Positions 37,209-49,525 of a stretch of 64,000 bases of DNA are shown piece by piece. The position numbers and the translations under genes were made by a program. How positions within the stretch are numbered: the first letter of the stretch is position 1; every line of letters begins with the position of its first letter. A model generated the notes under the pieces. The model had not been told where the DNA came from. It did no database searches and worked only from the letters and a program-made list of their open reading frames with translations. The stretch lies in NCBI GenBank assembly GCA_010015655.1, contig ML976675.1:248001-312000 (forward strand), read 5' to 3'. Source of the DNA: Bimuria novae-zelandiae CBS 107.79. Lineage: Eukaryota > Ascomycota > Dothideomycetes > Pleosporales > Didymosphaeriaceae.

Positions 37209-37444
37209 TAAATATAAAGGTAAGACTCTTAATAAGATGCAGCTTTAATAAATAGTTATATTAGGTAAAAAGCTATATTAAAGTATACTTCTAGAGCTAC
37301 TTATATATTAAAGCAAGCTTAAGGATTACCCTCTTTATAATATATAAAAGGAAGCTAAGTAATCCTGTTTATAAAACTATAAGAAAATAAAGTCTTAAAG
37401 TAAGATTACAGTAGCTTTAGTAAAAGTATTAGATTATTAGATTC

Positions 37445-37902
37445 TGTTAAGTCCCCAAAAGGATAGCTAATCCCTAAGGGGTTAGGGTTAGTTCTCGGGC
37501 AGGAATACTGGTAGGACGGGAGAGGTTGTAGTGATAGCTTGCGCTTGTCACTGGGGCGTTGGTATCGAAGGTGTGTACGGCACAATCAAATCAACAAGGT
37601 TGCTTACTCAGATCCAAACGATAGATTGATAAACAAGATTGAACACGAATGCCATAAGGGTATTCGTGTCGGTTTATATACAAGAGGTTTATTGATTACC
37701 GTCCACCTATCTTTCTGCCATCCTATCTTTCTGGTGGATGGTCGTGTCATCCATGGATGGTATACCGTCCATGATCTTGGCTGGATGGTATGTCTTGGCT
37801 GGATGGTACATCACGTGATCTCGGTTGCGCAACCCCACCAAGTGTCACCCCCGCTGAGGGCCCGTTGGTCCTCCGCGTCCCATACATGTTCAGATCCTAA
37901 CA
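37445..37902 (+). repeat. Solo LTR, family A
   Basis: 458 bp, TGTTAAGTCC to GATCCTAACA, with target duplication GATTC (37440-37444 and 37903-37907). GC-normal island inside the copia interior, containing TTTATATACAAGAGG as a possible TATA region on the plus strand. The 146-codon open frame crossing it is not a gene. Confidence 0.9.
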
Positions 37903-38059
37903 GATTCTTAACTATATATAGGTATATACTTATAAGTTTAATAAACACTATTAATTATAAAAATGCAAGGCAAGATTAGTAGTATAAGGTAATTAGTAGT
38001 AGCACTTTAACTTATAAGAAACCTATACTATAACGCTAGCAGGACAATTATTTCGCATA

Positions 38060-38460
38060 CTTATAGTAATAGCTACACGATTTGACCTAGAACTAATTTA
38101 ATACGACGTCGCGAACGCCTTCGTATATGCAAAGCTTGATAGAGAGATCTACATGAGGATGCCCCGCGGATATACGCGAGCGGGCACAGTCCTACAATTG
38201 CATAAGGCACTCTATGGATTACGTATATCTCTATTACTATGGTAGAGGGAGTACAAATCTACGCTCCGCAACATGGGCTTCACTATAGTCCCCTATAAGC
38301 CATGTTGTCTTATTAAAGATGGTCTTATTCTTTTCTTTTACGTAAACGACTTAATTATCGCCTACTATAAGAATTAAGAGCACGTAGTAAAAAAAGCTAT
38401 AAAAATAAGTACTAAGTTTTTCCTTATTAGTAGGAAAGATCTATAGTAGTTCCTAAAAAT
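38060..38460 (+). pseudogene. Ty1/copia reverse transcriptase remnant
   Basis: The plus frame gives DVANAFVYAKLDREIYMRMP, then QLHKALYGLR and FYVNDLIIAYY. These correspond to the copia signatures for the first RT block, KALYGLRQSP and the YVDD catalytic box. Here the first Asp reads Asn (GAC to AAC), a G-to-A change like RIP. Stops occur at several former Gln/Trp positions. Not functional. Confidence 0.85.
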
Positions 38461-39638
38461 TAAAATTATTAGGAATTACTCAAATAGAAAGATTTAGCTT
38501 GTATAAGCCTTATATATTTATAAAATATTACGCCTTATTAATTATTATAAAATTTACTATAATATTTTAATATTACTAGTTAAACTACTCCTACGTACTA
38601 GGCTCGCTAGCAAGACTAAAATTAATTAGTATTAGTAAAAGATAGAATTAATCCTTTTTGCTATAGTAACTACGCGACTAAATATTACTTTTATAAGCTT
38701 TTAAGTATTATAATTTTTATTTAACCTAAGTAAAAAGTACTAAGTAATTACTAACTAAATTTTATTTTATTTTACTAATACCGAATTACGAGGTCTTTAG
38801 CTTAGGGGTGTAAATATTTTAGAAGTAGTAAGTAACGCATTCTTTAATAATAATACGTTTAATTATAAGAGCTCGTAAAAATATATTATTAAGCTATTTA
38901 GTAGCTTAATTACTTAAAAAGTAACTAAACAGAATACAGTTACTATATTAATAACTAAAGCTAAATTACTAGCACTATTATAGGTAGCGAAGGAGGCTCT
39001 ATTTGCATCCTAATTACTAAAAGAGCAAAAAATTAACCTTAGTAATTTCTTTATTATAATTAATTATAATAATTAGCAAATAATCTAACATATTACCAAA
39101 GAGATTACTAAGCTACAGACAAAGCTCTACTATATAAATATTTAAAATTACTAGCTAAGACAAGAAGTCGCGTGTAGGATAATTAAGGTAGACTATTAAT
39201 AATTAGAGGATATAGTTATAGACAGACTTATAAAGGCCCTGCTAGCTAATAAGTAGAGCAAGTTTCTAGATAAATTAAGACTTATAGAGATTAAGAATAT
39301 AATTATAAATAAAAAAGTTAATCTACTTAAGCTAGAGCAAATAATAGAGACCTTTAAAGTTAAGCTAAAATAAAACTATCTAATTACTAATAAATAGTCT
39401 CTAGCTTAAGGAGAAGCCTAAGCTAAGAAGGTATATTTAATTACATAACCCTTTACACACGCAAAGGTATCTAGCGTATCCCTACATAAAGAAACTTTAC
39501 TAGTAATCTAGTTTATCTACATAATTCTAGGCGGGACAAAGGGCGACTCTTCTTACTTAATAGAAATAGATTAGCGTCTTAGCGTAAGACGTAAGGATAA
39601 AAGAGCCTTATATTCTTATATAGATAGCACACACGAAG

Positions 39639-40089
39639 TGTTATGAGGCTCTCACACCTTGTTCCGATCTAGGTTAGGGCGGTAAGGTATCGTAGTGCTT
39701 TATAGATTATTTAGTAGTATAAGTTAATGCGACACTTAGCGCGAGGCTAGATAATTTAATTTTATAATAAAGTAAGATAACTATTAATTTATATAGGAGA
39801 ACGTACTCGCGTAGAAGATATATAAGTTAACTATAAGGAGCATAATAAAGGAAAACTATCCTATATATATATCCTCCTTGTCCTATAGAATCCCACGATA
39901 TCCCATATCCTGGCGCCGTGGGATCCCATGGGATTTCCTGGGACGTTACGTGATTAGAGGGTCACGTGGTCCCATAGTGTCCCATGGTCTTGGCGTCTGG
40001 GACAGCCTGGGACGTTACGTAATCCTAAGGTAGGGCCTGGATGCCGTCATAAGGCTCTCCGTCCTACTATTAACTTCTAGATTATAATA
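39639..40089 (-). repeat. 3' LTR of the gypsy element
   Basis: 451 bp. Same family as the solo LTRs at 34825 and 49526. The half with TGGGATCCCATGGGA and repeated GGGACGTTACGT strings keeps its GC content, while the other half is AT-shifted. Confidence 0.85.
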
Positions 40090-40649
40090 CTATTCTCCTC
40101 CTTCCTCTGTATGTCCCCATGCAGTAGCTAATGTCCTCTTAAAATACTCTTTATTATTATTTTATTAGAGATTAAATAAATTTAATTAGTTAAATTACTA
40201 TAGTGTCCTATAAATACTGCGCAAAGAAGGGCTTAACCTATAAGATATTTTTTTTAAGACGTAGTATAGTAACTATTATAAGAATAGCGTTGCGAAGTGT
40301 AAGCTAGTAGAACCTATAGTTCTAAACTTTTTTTTTAATTAATTCTAAGGTAGATAGGCTTAAGCGCCTAAAAGAGGTAGTAATAGTTAAAAAAGAAATA
40401 GCTATAGTAGCCTTTTCAGCTACTTGTAATAAAAGGAAAAAGTTACTAAAGTAAAAGCGTTTACTTAAAGAGTATAAGGGAAAGCTCCTTACTAACTTAA
40501 TAAAATTTATTAATGAGATTAAACGTCTTAAGGGGATAGAGTTATTAGGCTAGGATATTACTTAACTAAAAGGGGGTCTTATACCTAGCTTTTTTACCTT
40601 AGACTAGTCTATTTATCCTCCGCCTTTTAATCTTAATAATTCTAAACCT

Positions 40650-43600
40650 TTAGTCTTAGCTTCCTTAGATACTCCTAGTAGAACTTCTTTAAGGTCTTTT
40701 TATAATTAGTAAGGTTCCTTACTAGTTTTTACGTATTATAGCTCTTTAGCTATCCTTTTTATTTTACTAGGTACTTATACTAACGTCTAATCTTTTATAA
40801 ATTCTTAATTACTTTAACCTTGTACTTCTTATTTTTAAGTTTAAGTTATATTTCTAGTTTAGCGTTTAGTGGTGCTAGTTCTAATAATAACTTATAGAAG
40901 ACTAGGTAGATTCGTGTATTTATAAGTAATTATAGTTTAAAATTAACTAGTCCTTTAACCTCTTAAATTTTAAATAGTCTTTTTTAAAGGTTATTTAGTT
41001 TTTTACTTAGCCTTATTATCTTAAAAAATTTTTATAAGAGAAGGACTCTATCCCCCTCCTTAAAAGTTAGTCCCTTAATCCTTTTTTTATTTACTTATTT
41101 TGCTATTTACTTATTACGTCGCGCGATATTCTAGCGTAGCGTCTTATATAGATCCCGCATGAGTTTGGCTTTATTAGCTGCGTTTTTTGCAACGCTCTGG
41201 ATGTCTAATGGATCCCGGTAAGTCGTTGGCTCACATCCATGGTTAGCATAATATGGCGAGTACCCCGTAGTCGCCGATCTTGCGCTATTATATACCAGTT
41301 AAGCTATTAGTAATAACTTAACCTAATTATCTTAAAGCTTATTTATATATATCTAAAAATATTATTCTAGCGTTTAGTTCGTGCGCTTAGTTTAGCTATC
41401 TATTTTAAAGTAAAAGCTTATCGTGAGCTTATGCTTAATCCCTAATTTAGCTATGAATATAGTCTAATAGAATAATGTGAATATCCTAGCCCTATCTATA
41501 ATAAATTTGTCTAGTTGTCTAACCTGTAATATTAGTTCTTGTTTTATTATATAGACTAATTCTTTTACTAATATAGCCTCTTTAATTAGCATAAACTATA
41601 ATTCCTTAGTAAGTTAATAAATTATAACTAAAATTAAGTCGTAGGGGTCCTTATTCCCTAGTGCTAGTAATACTAGTAGCTTTATAATAAAGTCTATAGT
41701 TATACTTAATTATAGTTTTAGGGGTGACTACAGCGACTGTAAGAGGCTATAAGGCTTATATCTCTTAGGCTTGTTCTTATAATAGGCTAAATAGTTACTT
41801 AGTACCTTTTATACTGCCTGGCGTAGCCTAAAGATAGTATATTTATTTATAATCTAACGCGTTATTTTAATAATTCTTAGGTGTCCCTAGTCCTTATTTT
41901 TATATAGCTTTTTAATTAGCAGCGGAGCCGCCTGCTCGCTAATCTAGATATAGTTTTAATAGTTTTATGCTATTAATTTTATAGCTTTATAAAAATTATA
42001 TACTTGGCGATCCTTATTTATAAGCCTTCTATAATCCTATATCCTATCTATAATTAGTTCGTAATAGGTAAAGTCTAAGCGTCGCACCTCTAGTGCTAGC
42101 GTAAGCTATATTTTATTATAGCGAAGAGTTCTGTCCTTCGCGTAGGTTAAGATTACAATATAGTTACCTTTATTATCTTCTTTTATAAAATCTACTTGCC
42201 TACTAAGTGCGTTTACTATAGCGTTTACGTTCCCTAGTAAATACGTAATACAAAAGTTAAATTCTACTATCTACTTAAACTATTTAGCCTATTATTAATT
42301 AAGCTTTTTAGTCGTCGTAAAGCGCGTAAGATTAAGGTAATTAGAAAATACCTCTATTTAGTATTTAGCTCCCTTAAGCTACGCTTTTTATTACTTAAAA
42401 TAGTGAATAATTACTAGTAGTTCCTTATTATAAATTTTATAGTTAAGCTCTACTCCTAAAAGCTTTTTTACGTAGTAAAAGACTAGTTTCTATTTCCCGT
42501 TATTATATTCTTATAATCGTATGGCCCCTAGCGCATAATTTAATGCGTCTATATAGATATAATATTGCCGCTCTGCGTCGTACATCTATAGTAGGGGTGC
42601 CGTTAGGAATAGGCGCTTTAATTGTTTAAAAGCTTTCTTCTCTACCTTCTGTAGAGGTCGCCATTTTTCTGTCTTTATAAGTTCTATTAGTAGAGCGGTG
42701 ACCTTTAAGTAGTTCTTAATAAATTTGCGATAGAAGTTAGTAAAGCCTAAAAAGGATTAGATATTTTTTATTAATTTTAGTAGTAATTATTCTTTTATTA
42801 TCCCGATCTTTTTTAGGTCTATCTTAACACCTTCCTAGGATATTATAAATCCTAGATATTCCGTTTCCGTAACGTAGAATTTATATTTCTTAGGGTGTAG
42901 AAGTAATCTATGCTCTTATAACTTTTATAACACCTTATAGATATATTCCTTGTATTCTTCTAAGGTTCTACTTAAGTATACTAGTATATCGTCAAGGTAT
43001 GCCGTGCAGAATATATCTAAGTATTTATATAATACTTAATTTATAAGTTCTTAGAAGGTTACTAGTGTGTTAGTTAGCCCTATTAGCATAACTATATATT
43101 TAAAGAGGCTATATCGCGTGCAGAAAGCCATTTTCTACTTATAACTCTTTACTATTTAAATCCTATAGAATTTATCCTAAATATTAAATTTTATAAACTA
43201 CTTAGCTCCTTAGAGTTAATCCATAAGCTCTATTATTAATAGTAATAAGTAGTAGTTTTTAACTATTACAGCGTTTAGCTATTTATAGTCTATATAAAGT
43301 TGTAGCCTGCTATCTTTTTTCCAAATAAAAAGTATAGGGAAAGCTATAAGGCTCTAACTAGGTCTTTATTTCCCTAAGCGTAGATTCTTTTATATTAGCT
43401 CTTTTAACTCTTTTTCTTATTTATAGGTGAGGGGCCTTAGGCATTCTAGCTATAGCTTAGCTCCTTTTACTAGTGATATCTCGTAATCCTACTCCTTATA
43501 TTTAGGCAGGACGGTCTCGTCGTGCTTCTTAAATAGGTCTACGAATTCCTTATATTCTTTTAGTAGATCTAGATTATTAAAGACTATTTTAACTTTTTAA

Positions 43601-43720
43601 ACTTATATATAGTGCACTTGTCCTAGGTGTTATTTTAAGATCCTATCTATTTTGCATACTAATACTTCTTATATCTTAGATAGTTAACTCCCCTTTCTTG
43701 TCTAAAGTTTCTAGAGAGTT
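40650..43720 (-). pseudogene. Gypsy pol remnant: reverse transcriptase, RNase H, integrase, chromodomain
   Basis: Minus-strand reading finds the RT catalytic box AYLDDILVYL intact (about 42985-43020). It is followed by HPKKYKFYVTETEYLGFII and SFLGFTNFYRKFIKNY, which lead into an RNase H-like segment (AERQYYIYIDALNYALGAI). The integrase tail shows TGYSPYYANHGCEP near 41.25 kb. At about 40.70-40.83 kb the reading KVKVIKNL, then YKYLVK-stop-KG, resembles a chromodomain whose Trp/Gln codons became stops. The gene is not functional. Confidence 0.82.
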
Positions 43721-43722
43721 TC

Positions 43723-44180
43723 TGTTAAACTCCCAAAGAGGTAGCTATTCTCTAAGGGGCTAAGGTTGGTTCTCGGGCAGGAGTACTAGTAGGACGGGAG
43801 AGGGTTGTAGTGATAGCTTGCGCCTGTCACTAAGGGCGTTAGTATCAAAGGTGTGTATAGTATAATTAAATCAACAAGGTTGCTTATTCAGATCCAAACG
43901 ATAAATTAATAAACAGGTTAAACACGAATGCCTTAAGGGTATTTGTGTGGGTTTATATACAAGAGGGGTAAACCTTACCGTCTATCTCTCTTTCTACCGT
44001 CCCTAGATTCCGATGGATGGTCGCGCCGTCCGTGGATGGTACACCTTCCACAATCTTGGCAGGATGGTATGTCTTGGCTGGATGGTACATCACGTGACCT
44101 CGGTTACGCGACCCCGCCGAGTGTCACTTCCACTGAGGCCCGTTAGTCCTCCGCGTTCCATACATGTTTAGATCCTAACA
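43723..44180 (+). repeat. Solo LTR, family A (second copy)
   Basis: 458 bp, TGTTAAACTC to GATCCTAACA, with target duplication GTTTC (43718-43722 and 44181-44185). Inserted in the gypsy pol region. Close to the copy at 37445 but with more C-to-T and G-to-A changes. Confidence 0.9.
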
Positions 44181-45239
44181 GTTTCCCTTCCTTTAGGGCT
44201 TGCCTAGGCTATTGCTAGTGGATTTCAGGGAAGGATCGTACGTTTAATCTAGTCTATTTATAAATTATGTTATTCTAGCTATTTATATCCTATAATAGCT
44301 TTAATGTCTCTTATCTTTATAATAGTGAAAACATGTTGGCTCTCTAGGCCTTTTATATTAACTTGTACTAGCGCCGTCTTAAGGCGTAGCTAACTATTAC
44401 TATATCTTTATAACTAAATCTTATTTATAAGTCCTATCTACAGCGGTGTCCTCTTATTATAATATAGTATATTATATTTTTTAACTACTTATAGGGTTAT
44501 TAGACACGCGTTTGCCCTTAAGTTAATAAGTGCTATAATATAATGCCTATACACTATAATATTCTTAATTAAGCGTTTCTTAACTTAGCGAGTGTCTACT
44601 TAATAAGCTATAATAATTATACTATTACTAGTGTAGCTCGTTGCCTAGTAATAATCTAGTTTTTTAAGTCCTTAGACTTATTTTAGCTCTCCTATAAGGC
44701 TTCTACCTCCTATATCTAACCCTTAAGTTAGGCTAGCTTCAAGATTTCTTTAACCCTATATTACTTATATTATTATTAATATAGCGCATAGGTCTCTTTA
44801 ATCCTATTAGACTTATATACTCCCTAATTCCTATATTACGGGTAATTTAGAGTAAGGTATTTATTCTAGGCTAATACTTCGTGCCTTAGGTAGCTATTAA
44901 AGAAAGCTACTTCTTTTTATGGGCTTAAGTATATAAAGCACTACAGGTTACATTAGTCTTATCTAATTATTAGGTAATCTACGTCTCTACCTAATTACGT
45001 GTTCCCTATTATTATACTAGTATTATAAGGGTCTAGGCTCTAAAGAAACTAGCCTATCTTAAACTTCTATTACCTATATAATTTATAAGTAATATTAAAA
45101 TATTAATACTAGCTATTCCACTTGTAGTGCTTAGCCTAATAGGCTAAAAAGTGTTTATAGTAGTTATTAAGTACGCTATACTAGTTTTTTAAGTCTATAG
45201 TGTTCTAAGCCTCCTAGAAAGTAAGAGGCTTTAACTTTA

Positions 45240-46500
45240 GCCTTAGAGTGTTATTAGCATCCTTTTCGTGTGTATTACCACCACTTGGCATGTGCGTGTT
45301 GTTCTTGTATCGTGACCTGGCGTAGGTACTGCTTCGGGGGTCCTTGTAGTTTTTCGGCAAGCCAATAAGCGTCCCACGCATGTGGTCCTTGGACAATCAC
45401 CTTTGCCTCGCACTGAGACGAGTGATGTAGCGTGCTGCTGCACATCCAGCAGGTGTCATCTACCAGTCGTTGGAAGATCTGGTATTCGTGGAGGGTTTTT
45501 TGTCCTTCTCCCCATTCTTTTACTAGTTCTGGGATCTCTTGTGTGAGGTCTATCTCCTCTGCCTCTGCTGGCACGAGGGTGGCCATGGCCACTCGTAGGA
45601 GGTTGGTCGTATTGACCTTGGTCTCCTGTCCTTCGCAGTCCTTGGCGAAGTGGCCTTGCTTGCCATATCGGAGGCAGGCCTTGTCCTTAAACCTCTATTC
45701 TCGCTCTTCTTGCGAGATTCCACTTCTGCCCTAGTAGTTCCTTTTAGGTTTGTATGGCTGTTTTCCTTTGCCGTTTTTCTTCTTATACCACCGGGCTTCG
45801 TTGGTCATGATAATATCTCTGTCCTAATCTCTTCTGACGGGTTTGGCATTGTTCTCCTTCCTAGAGAGTAGTTAGGTGCCATGCTGTTTCTCCAGCTTTC
45901 GCTTGTATAGGCGATTATCTGCTTTAATAGCGTTATTAATAAGCTCTTCTAGATTATCTGTTTTTCCTTAGTAAACTAGTTTGTCTTTAACTAATTCCTT
46001 TAGTCTATTATAGTAGGTAATTATAAGTAGGGCTTCTCCCTATTTATTAAGTTCTACCACGATTTATTTAAACTCTAGTATATAAAGTACTATAGATTTC
46101 TCTTAGCGTAGGCGTTAGAAGCGTATTTTAGCTTAATATCTTTTATTAATAGTGCTAAATATTCTTTTTATAGCCTTATAGAAGGACTCCTAGTTTTTAA
46201 AGGCGTCTTTAGTAGTATTTAAATTATAATCTTCGAGCTTGCTATTCTTAAGAAAGTTATTAATTATTAGTCTAGCCTACGAGGCTATCTTGTCCTATAT
46301 ATTTATATAGGTAACTAGGATCTTATCTTATTCCGTGTTAAACCTTCTTAGGTTATAATAGATAAATAGTTCTATCTAGGTTAGGAACGTTCCTAGGTGG
46401 CTCTTTTTAGAGTAGGGTTCGGGCTTTAGGACCTTTAGTTAATATTTTATATTTTTCTATTTACTTATTTTTTTATTTATCTAGTTAATAATTTCCTAGA
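45240..46500 (-). pseudogene. Gypsy gag remnant with mutated zinc knuckle
   Basis: The minus strand around 45650-45690 reads CLRYGKQGHFAKDC, a CCHC knuckle whose second Cys has become Tyr (one G-to-A change). Downstream a 105-codon segment (MAMATLVPAEAEEIDLTQEI...) is still open, with CWMCSSTLHHSSQC. The 5' part near 46 kb is AT-rich and full of stops. Confidence 0.75.
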
Positions 46501-46616
46501 GCTAGGCTATCTAAGCTACTTATTTAATAACTATTTCTTTTAGGATCTTCTCCTTAGGTGCTAGAGCTATAGTGGTCAAACTAGGTCCTGCTATTATACT
46601 ATAAGGTAGTTAAAGT

Positions 46617-47066
46617 GTTATAAGACTCTTACAACTTATTCTAATCTAAGTTAGAGTAGTAAGGTATTATAGTATTTTATAAATTATTTAATAGTATAAG
46701 TTAATGCGACACTTAGCGCGAGGCTAGATAATTTAATCTTATAATAAAGTAAGATAACTATTAATTTATATAGGAGAACGTACTCGCGCAGAAGATATAT
46801 AAGTTAACTATAAAGAGTATAATAAAGGAAAACTATCCTGTATATATATCCTCCTTGTCCTATAGAATCCCACGATGTCCCATATCCTGGCGCCGTGGGA
46901 TCCCATGGGATTTCCTGGGACGTTACGTGATCAGAGGGTCACGTGGTCCCACGGTGTCCCATGGTCTTGGCGTCTGGGACAGCCTGGGACGTTACGTAAT
47001 CCTGAGGTGAGGCCCGGATGCCGTCATAAGGCTCTCCGTCCCACCGTCGACTTCTGGATCGTAACA
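46617..47066 (-). repeat. 5' LTR of the gypsy element
   Basis: 450 bp, partner of 39639-40089. The part at 46617-46800 is more mutated than the partner, and the part at 46860-47066 is nearly intact. Confidence 0.85.
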
Positions 47067-48339
47067 CGAAGAATTAATCATCATTCTATCTTATTAGAAT
47101 ACCCTTTAATCTGACACCTATATACGTGGCTTGTTCCTGCTCGTTGGCGAGCGCTCTTTGCAGAACGCTCTCTGGAGAGCAGTCACATAACTTAGCGCCT
47201 TGCGGCGTAGTCGCCAATGACCAGTCATTCCTGGCGAATGACATAAGGGATTAGATACAAAACTGGCACAGCCTTCCCTGGATCTTCAGATTCTAACAGA
47301 TATTCTCTATATACTAAATACTGTTTATGCCCTTCCCTTCTTTATATATAAACTCCTCTATTTTATAGAATCTCTTAACGCTAAGTAGTTTTTTTATACC
47401 TACGCAGAAAGCTCCACCTTTTTACCTACTACTTTATTAGTAGTCTAACGTTAGCTATTATTATAAGTAATTTTATAATTAATGTTATATAATTACCTTT
47501 TTTTAGTAGTGCTAGTAATAGTCGCGCGATCGCGTTTAACCTTAAAAGCTTATTTTACTACGTTATTTATATAAAAGACGCGTTATATAAGGTCTTTATA
47601 ACTCTCTTTATTATCTTATAGTTAAATAACGTAAGGCTATAAATAAGTAGAGGTAGTATCTATTAAAGTAATAGCGTAGAATATTAAATTAAATTTAGGC
47701 AGCAATAGAGGTAAGATAAATTAATTATTATTAACTTTAATTAGGCGCGAGATTTTCTACTTTTCGCTATATATATTACGCCTACTAATAGGCTTTAAGG
47801 TCTTATTATAATAGACAAAGATAAGGCGCGGAAAGTGTAAGTTATATTTAGCAAATAGTTAATTAGTATAGGAAAGCTAGTTATCCTTATTATTATTATT
47901 ATTAAGTACTAGTTTTTTAGGGCGTACGCCGTAAGTTATAGCGTAATTATAATAGCTATTACGGTGCTTATAAGCAATTGTCGCGCACAATTAACTTCGA
48001 TTAGGGAGCTCGTAAATAAAGTCTATTAAGGAGAGGAAGCTCTACTAAAATACTAAGCTATTTAGGGATTTAAGAGATTACGTGCTTAGCTACTTAGCTA
48101 CTTAAATTAATTCTAGCTAGCGTAAAAAGCTTTAATAAGATACCCTTTTATAATATATTCTTTAGCTTATAAAGCGTAGTAAAATAAGCTAAATAGTAAC
48201 TTAAAATATAAAAATAGTAGTAAACCTATGCGTAGAGCTTAAAAAGCGTCTAGCTTAAATCCCTAGCTTGCTAGGTAATTAGTCTAAGTAGCTAGTTTAT
48301 ATAAAGTTTTATAAAGAAAAGTAGAGAAACAAGGAGCAG

Positions 48340-48520
48340 CGTACTACTACTATAAAGCTTTAATAAATATTTAAAAGTAATTATTTACTTATAACGTAAC
48401 CCGCGCGAGTACCTGCGTAGAAAGATAAAAAAATAAAAGAATTAGCGTACTTTTACTATAAAGCTTTAATAAATATTTAAGAGTAAATATTTACTTGCAA
48501 TGTAACCCGCGCGAGTACCT
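48340..48520. repeat. Two-copy tandem repeat, period about 105 bp
   Basis: Units start at 48340 and 48445. Each has CTATAAAGCTTTAATAAATA and ends with GTAACCCGCGCGAGTACCT. They differ at a handful of positions. Confidence 0.75.
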
Positions 48521-49525
48521 ATATATATAAATAAAAGAATAAGTAGCTATAGGATTATAGCACCTAGCTAGTAAAGACTTATTTACCTATAGGCTTACTA
48601 TAATTTATACTTTAATATTTCTTAAAATTTCTAGAAGGTTTTCTACCTACTTCTTTAATTTAGGCTTAGCTAATAATACTTTTTACTAATCCTTTTAAAT
48701 TTAGCTTTTATTTTACTAATTTCCTTACTTATAGATTTATTATAGAGCTTATAAGATACTTCTCCTTAGAGCGTATACTATAGGCGGTTACACTTTATAG
48801 GCTTCTATCAATACTAGCTATTTGCTCTACATAGGCACTTATAGTTTGCATTAGGAGTGCGCCCTCCGAGCGTAGCGTACATGCCTGCGTGCTTTGTTGT
48901 TTGGCCGAGCTACGCGAGCCAGCGAGCATATCCCTCTAAAGATAGAGTTGCTACTACGCCTGGTCGCGATAGGTTATTAAGCTCTCTCTAAGCCTACTTA
49001 TAGTTATATCGTAGTGCTGAGCGTAGGAAATCCTTTATTAGTAATGTACCCTTTATCTCTAGAAAATCTAAAAGCACAGCGTTGGCGTGTGCGCGGTTCC
49101 ATTCGGATAGCTATTTAGTTATATCTGTTGTTCTGCTGCTTTGTGGGCGTAGGGTAACCTCTCTGTATATATGTCGTACCTGCTCCTTGTAGTTATTATT
49201 ACTTAAATAGAAATTATTCTTAAGTTCTTTTATTAGCACCTATAGCGTCTACTAATTACTTAATTATAGTATTATAAATTTTAATTTTTATAAATTAATT
49301 ATAGTATAAACCTAGTTTTAAAGTACCTAAAGCTTTATTATAAGCTAAGCATAAATAGTAAACTCTAGCCTATAGTATTTAAGCTATTATATATAAGGCT
49401 TGCCTTTAGTATTTAGGTTTAGTAGCTTTAGAGCCTAATTATATATATTTATCTATTTAAAGGTTTTAAAATTAATATAATTTTATATTCTTTTAGTATT
49501 CGCGTGGTGCTTAAGCTACGTATAC

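Larger units (their letters stand above)
39639..47066 (-). mobile_element. Ty3/gypsy LTR retrotransposon with chromodomain remnant, RIP-mutated
   Basis: 7428-bp element flanked by CGAAG (39634-39638 and 47067-47071), inserted in the right LTR of the copia. LTRs are 39639-40089 (451 bp) and 46617-47066 (450 bp). The minus strand reads gag with a zinc knuckle near 45.65 kb, reverse transcriptase and RNase H near 42.5-43.5 kb, integrase near 41.1-41.3 kb and a chromodomain-like end near 40.7-40.8 kb. That is the standard gypsy order and points to a chromovirus. A solo LTR (43723-44180) interrupts the pol region. All frames are broken by stops. Confidence 0.88.
32922..47116 (+). mobile_element. 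Ty1/copia LTR retrotransposon, RIP-mutated, host of further insertions
   Basis: Flanked by the 5-bp duplication CCTAT (32917-32921 and 47117-47121). The left LTR is 32922-33171 (250 bp). The right LTR is 39434-39638 plus 47072-47116, split by the gypsy insertion and also 250 bp once rejoined. The internal region (33172-39433) carries two solo LTRs. Removing all insertions leaves an element of about 5.85 kb, a normal copia length. The LTR pair differs mainly by C/T and G/A changes, as RIP would make. The coding strand is plus, as shown by the reverse-transcriptase remnant near 38.1 kb. Confidence 0.8.
32690..47298 (+). mobile_element. Solo-LTR remnant split by the copia insertion
   Basis: Left part 32690-32921 begins TGTTAAGTCC, and right part 47122-47298 ends GATTCTAACA. 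Both are flanked by GATAT (32685-32689 and 47299-47303), a 5-bp target duplication. The rejoined unit is about 410 bp. Its first half resembles the solo LTRs at 37445 and 43723 (GGTTAGTTC, GATTGAACACGA), so it is a diverged relative. No internal region remains. It sits in the second mariner and was itself hit by the copia element. Confidence 0.75.

Noticed and set aside
37539..37979. 146-codon plus-strand open frame
   Set aside because: It lies across a solo LTR and its flank; the length results from the GC-normal LTR, and the protein has no recognisable content.
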